Assembly (NCBI GenBank): GCA_003117195.1
Contig: BDSI01000056.1
Coordinates: 159,467-223,466, forward strand
Length of the DNA stretch: 64,000 nt
Reading direction: 5' to 3'
Source: Eudorina sp. 2006-703-Eu-15
Taxonomy: Eukaryota; Chlorophyta; Chlorophyceae; Chlamydomonadales; Volvocaceae
Below are positions 59,988-64,000 of this stretch, in pieces (positions within the stretch are counted from its first letter, which is position 1; every line of letters begins with the position of its first letter). Made by a program: the position numbers and the translations under genes. The notes beneath the pieces are model-generated. The model searched no databases and was not told the DNA's origin. It saw only the letters and a program-made list of their open reading frames with translations.

Positions 59988-60364
59988 CCTCCGCCTTCAC
60001 GTAGACGACGCGACAATTCGCGTAGATGGACGTCGTGCTATGTCAAAAATCTGTCACATCATTTCGAAAATTCCAGACTACTACATGATCTATGCATGAC
60101 AACATCGCAAGTGTGCGCTGGATACGTCCCGAAAGGAATTACACTATTGTTTGCCGTACTTCCACTGTTATGGCTTCTATTTGTCTCCAAATTGATAGGT
60201 GCTTTAACCACAAAACACACATATGCACATACTGCCTCTTGCATACTGTTTCTGGCCCTCTCTGCGCAGCTGGCCCAAGAAGAAAACCACCCACAGTTTC
60301 GCATACTCATTCGGTAGATTGATTATAACTGTTTCAGGATCTGTTATTTCTAGTTGACCGATCA
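59988..60364. promoter_or_regulatory. Shared bidirectional promoter region, CPSF_A-family / WBP2-like genes
   Basis: The two ATGs diverge across only 377 bp of AT-richer DNA with no repeat array, in contrast to the flanking introns. No individual promoter element is claimed. Confidence 0.6.
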
Positions 60365-61972
60365 ATGTCGGCGAACCCTGCGCTTGTGCGCACTCTACAC
60401 AACGAGCTTTGCCCCGCTCCTTTCCCGAGCGAGGTTTTTGTGCTGAGGCGCGATGGAGTTCAGTGCGAACTAAGCGGTGTCCAGACGCGTGTGAAGGGCT
60501 GGCAGGCTCGCGGCGCTTTATACCTGTCTAACGTCCGTCTGGTGTTCGTTGCCGCCAAGCCAGATGAGTCAGGTAGGCGCTTTGAGAGGGTCGCACAGTA
60601 TGTAAGCAGCGATTTATAAAAAGAACGATCCAAGGCTCGGCACTGCACAGGCGCATCATTGGCAACTGGACACGGCAGTCGTGCGATAGAAGGGTTTGCA
60701 GACGTTCCCCCACCAACTCTTCCTTGCCCCCGCAGTCGGATTAGGTACTGCGGTTTACCAAACACCACTTACGTCCGCCATCTGGGCCCCATGGGAAGGA
60801 TGTCTGTATTTTACCAGTCCCCATCATGAGGCGTGAACCCACCGCTAGTTGCGGGCCATGGGATGGCGATGCGGTGATGTTCGGGCAGTTGGGTTCGGCT
60901 GGGCCGGCTGGGCCAAGATAATTTACGTCACTTCACGTCACCTCGTCAGCCCACTTACGACGTACATATGTCCTTGCGCCTCCCTCCTGCTCTCTTGCTG
61001 CTCTCTTCTGCCCTGTTGGTCCCACGAGTTGCCTTCAGGACTGGTGTCGTTCGACTTCCCGCTGGTGTACATCCGTAACGACAAACTGAACCAGCCTATC
61101 TTCGGCTGCAACAACCTGTCAGGTGCGGGCCGGCAGACTCGCGGGAGGGGCTGCGGGTCAACGACACGGACCGACCGACTGACTGACACCGTCTCCTGCG
61201 AGCCTGGATGGGACCGATGTTCCGTCCCTCAGGGGGGGCGGTGCCCCGAACCAGGCTCCTGTGCTCCTGTTCCCGCGGCTCTCGACCCGCACATCAACCA
61301 AGCAAGCATCCAGCAAGTCACTACCGTTCAGCGAAGAAACCCGCGCATCTGTGTTTTTCTTCGCACCTGTGTGTGTGTGTGTGTGTCTTCGCACCTGTGC
61401 TTCTTTGCACCTGTGTGTTTCTTGGAGCCGCCGCCTGGTGTCTGGCGTCCGCGAGTGTTGGGCCGTGTTCACCCCCCCCCCCGCCCCCGCCGCCGCCGCC
61501 GCCCAGGCCAGGTGTGGCCGGCAGTGGAGCGCGGAGGACCCGCCGGCGAGCTGCCGCCCCACGACTTCAAGGTCTACTTCAAGGAGGGCGGCATCGGCAC
61601 ATTCTACCACCTCTACTACACCCTGGCGGAGCGCGCCAAGAAGGTGCGGACTGCGGACTGCGGGCCACCGAGTCGACACACCACCACCACCGCCACCGGG
61701 TCAGCTGTGGACTGGAGCGCGGCCCTAAGAGGACTGGGGCGGCTGTGACGGCGGTGGGCTGCCTGCAACCCAAACAGCGCGGCCCTGCGGTGCCACATCA
61801 CATCACACCACGCGCACGCCTCTAGGGCACATCGTGAGCCGCGAGAAGCGAAGTCCAGCGTAACAGGCGATGTAGGCGACGGAAGTAGATTACACCCAAA
61901 GTACCCGGAACCCGAAACCCGAATTACCGACAACCCAGATGGTAGTGAATGGTGACGGCGACGTAGGGCACA

Positions 61973-62017
<45 letters not shown>

Positions 62018-62865
62018 GTGTTGATGTGGGGCGGACTTGATGTGTGGGTGCAACTTTGTGTCGGTGATTCTTTGTGTGTCGGTGTCGGCGCGGCTGCACA
62101 CCCTCGGCGCCGCCCCCGCAGGCCTTTGAGGAGGCCCAGGGCCGCAGCCGGGCCGAGGACGCGAACGCACCGGACTACGTGGCGGACCTCGTGTCCCGCG
62201 CGTAAGTGGACACGGGGCAGACGGAGACGTTGCTGTCAGCGGCGGCGGCGGCGGCGGCGAGGGAACCTGCTGTGGGATATTGCCGGCCGCTGGTCACACC
62301 TTATAACCCGTGTACGCGGCTTTGACACACCGGGGGCAGCTGGGTTGTCGTGGCACTGCGCGCGCCTTGCGGAACGGTTCGCAGCAGATGTTGCTAGTAG
62401 GGTAGGGTAGGGTAGGTGGGAAGGGTAGGCTGTGCTGTCGGTACTGTCGAGTTGCAGTTCGCTGCGTTGTCAGTGATGGACCAGGCGCCACCAGGCTGTC
62501 GCTGGGCACTGCGCCACTGCTCTGCTTGTGCGACGTGGGTCACCGTCCGGTCGGCCGCCGGCCAGCGTTCCCGACGACAACATCCCAACCGACAGCATCA
62601 GCACGGCCGCGGCGCAACCGTTGACGCGATCCCCCTCGCCCAACTTACTTCGCCGCGCTCCGTTCCTCCCCTCCTCCCCTCCTCCGTCCCTCCGTCCCCC
62701 TCCCCTCTCTCCCCGGGCAGGTTCGTGGACCCCAACGACCCCTCCACCGTGTACCTGGCCCAGCAGCAGCCTGTGGAGGAGTCGCAGCGGCTGCAGCAGG
62801 CCCCCCGGTATGCGGCCACCTACGGACAGGACGAGGTGTACGAACCCATGGGGCTGAGGCCTTGA
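60365..62865 (+). CDS. WBP2-like GRAM-domain protein
   Basis: Five exons close in phase to 217 aa: 60365..60572, 61039..61122, 61507..61643, 62122..62201, 62721..62865 (stop TGA). The GRAM/PH-like fold is shown by FVLRRDGVQCELSG, ARGALYLSNVRLVFVAAK, SFDFPLVYIRNDKLNQPIFG and DFKVYFKEGGIGTFYHLYY, which follow the order in WBP2/WBP2NL. GRAM domains bind phosphoinositides or proteins at membranes; WBP2 is a WW-domain partner and transcription co-activator in animals, but the algal role is unknown. The C-terminus (ATYGQDEVYEPMGLRP) lacks the PPxY motifs that bind WW domains in animals. Intron 3 contains a retroposed repeat with target-site duplication and a (GT)n run. The closest downstream TGTAA is at 63762. 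Confidence 0.9.
61823..61977 (-). repeat. Retroposed family 2 repeat flanked by a 14-bp target-site duplication
   Basis: An insertion of about 127 bp (61837-61963) lies between two perfect copies of TAGGGCACATCGTG (61823-61836 and 61964-61977). On the minus strand it carries the family 2 blocks GGTTGTCGGT, TTCGGGTTCCGGGT, ATCGCCTGTTACGCTGGACT and CTTCTCGCGGCT. The right duplication copy continues into the (GT)n run at 61976-62014, so the element seems to have landed beside an existing microsatellite. Confidence 0.9.
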
Positions 62866-64000
62866 CCCCTGCTGCTTGGGTTGGGTTGGGGGAGGGGAGG
62901 GGAGGGGGTTTAAAGAACCCAAAGAACGGGAAGGGGAGGGGGAACGGGGGTTGCATTTCGGTGTCTGTATTGACAGAGGGAGCGGTGCACCAGCGGTGCC
63001 AGAGGTGGGTCAGGATCGATGCCCCAGGCTGGAGTTCAGGAGTTCGTGTGGTGCTGCTCCGCCCCCAGGGAGCCACGGACTGGCTTGCCCAGCGGCATGT
63101 GAGGGCGACAAATGGTCGGTTGACGCATTGCTGAATACGATGCACGCGTCATATCGCAACAATTGCATCCATTCAGATTTGTTGAAGTGTGTGTATGTTG
63201 GAGTTGATGTCAAGAGTTGCAAGAACGGCACACGGCGGGGCGGTTAGGTTATGTGGGGGAGGCCGCCCGAAGCCTCCTGACCGTCGGGGGGAGGAGAATT
63301 CACGTCCAGGGTTGCGAGGGGTTGCAGGATGGGGCGGGGCGAGGCGGACCGGCTCCGCGTGCCGGACTGGAGGGAAGGCGCCCGAGCAAACCTACCTTAG
63401 TTAGTTGAATTCGTGTGCCGAGGTCCGTGGTGTTTGATGAGAAACCCACCCATAACCGTGGTGTGTGTGTGTGTGTGTGTGTGTTAAAGATAACACCGTG
63501 GTGTGGGTGTGTGTCTGCTGTGGGCCTGTTCCGGGCCTTTGCACACTCGAAATGGTCATCATGTCGCGCACCTGCATGCGTGCTTCACGGCTTTCGCCGC
63601 CCGGTAGCTGCAGGTGCGGTTTGGGCCACTGAAAGAGACAAGAGACCCGGTCGTCGGTCGGTCAGTCGGTCGGTCGGTCGGTGACAAGGCTATCGGGGCA
63701 GCGATGCCTCCCGATGTCCCTCCTACTGAGGAGGACCCGTGTTCGGCTAAGAGCATGAGCTTGTAAATATACCGGTAATCGTTTGATGGGTTCAATGTTT
63801 CAGCAAGACCCGGCCGAGACCTCCCCTACACCCCTCTCTTCCGCCAGGCCCGACACCTCTCTTCCGTATGACCCACGTCGCCGATGAAAGCACCTGCATC
63901 CCCATTCGTCACGTCACGTCGTGTCGTGTCCCACCCCGACGGGGCCCCCCTTTGGCCCCCCGGATCCACCCACCCGTGTTCCAGCTCCATAGTGAGCTCG
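62866..64000. other. 3' flank of WBP2-like gene; no further gene supported
   Basis: Holds a G-rich tract just after the stop, TGTTTGATGAGAAACCCACC with a (GT)n run near 63430-63485 (similar blocks occur at 5700-5770), a GGTC tetramer run at 63655-63680 and a TGTAA at 63762-63766. The last 230 bp are Pro/Ser-codon-like and may begin a neighbouring gene, but nothing can be supported. Confidence 0.4.
63762..63766 (+). terminator. Candidate TGTAA poly(A) signal of WBP2-like gene
   Basis: First TGTAA noted downstream of the stop at 62865; it would imply a 3' UTR of about 900 nt. Confidence 0.4.

Overview
This window reads as nuclear DNA from a volvocine green alga (the Chlamydomonas/Gonium/Volvox group). 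The evidence is GC-rich genes cut into many short exons, introns packed with microsatellites and minisatellites, TGTAA as the apparent poly(A) signal, long Ala/Gly/Pro/Gln runs inside conserved proteins, and several plastid-type genes. Species cannot be named from the sequence alone. No tRNA, rRNA, CRISPR array or bacterial operon was seen.

Layout, left to right: a partial LRR-like gene (-, running off the left edge); a plastid-lipid-associated/fibrillin gene (+, 3.7-6.4 kb) whose third intron holds a ~440-bp near-perfect fold-back; a rhomboid-family intramembrane protease with a very long low-complexity N-terminus (-, 16.3-8.0 kb); a divergent DDX31/Dbp7-type DEAD-box RNA helicase (+, 16.9-23.0 kb); a 2.7-kb intergenic block with minisatellites and a possible LRR relic; CHMP1, an ESCRT-III subunit (-, 27.8-25.8 kb); an unrecognised 245-aa protein with a Gln-rich tail (+, 28.4-30.9 kb); a 179-aa probable plastid protein (+, 31.9-33.0 kb); two tandem fibrillin paralogues (+, 33.3-35.4 and 35.8-40.2 kb), the second carrying a 5'-truncated LINE-type retrotransposon in an intron; Rab11/RabA (-, 42.3-41.1 kb); an MMADHC/CblD-like cobalamin-trafficking protein (-, 43.8-42.9 kb); a giant CPSF_A/MMS1-superfamily protein of ~3,700 aa (-, 60.0-44.2 kb); and a WBP2-like GRAM-domain protein (+, 60.4-62.9 kb).

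The genes do not form one pathway. They are housekeeping functions (ribosome biogenesis, RNA/ubiquitin scaffold, membrane trafficking, vitamin B12 handling) plus plastid lipid proteins. Three start-to-start pairs probably share bidirectional promoters (16.3/16.9 kb, 27.8/28.4 kb, 60.0/60.4 kb), and two convergent pairs end within about 100 bp of each other (7.6/7.7 kb and 40.57/40.66 kb).

The non-genic content is unusually instructive. It includes at least three small dispersed repeat families in introns, one copy with a perfect 14-bp target-site duplication; a 650-bp (CCCA)n block starting at a splice donor; a minisatellite that has copied the stop-codon end of a gene; and a fold-back that is a good candidate small-RNA precursor. 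Most exon models below were checked by hand for GT-AG sites and matching phase. Places where they do not close are stated.
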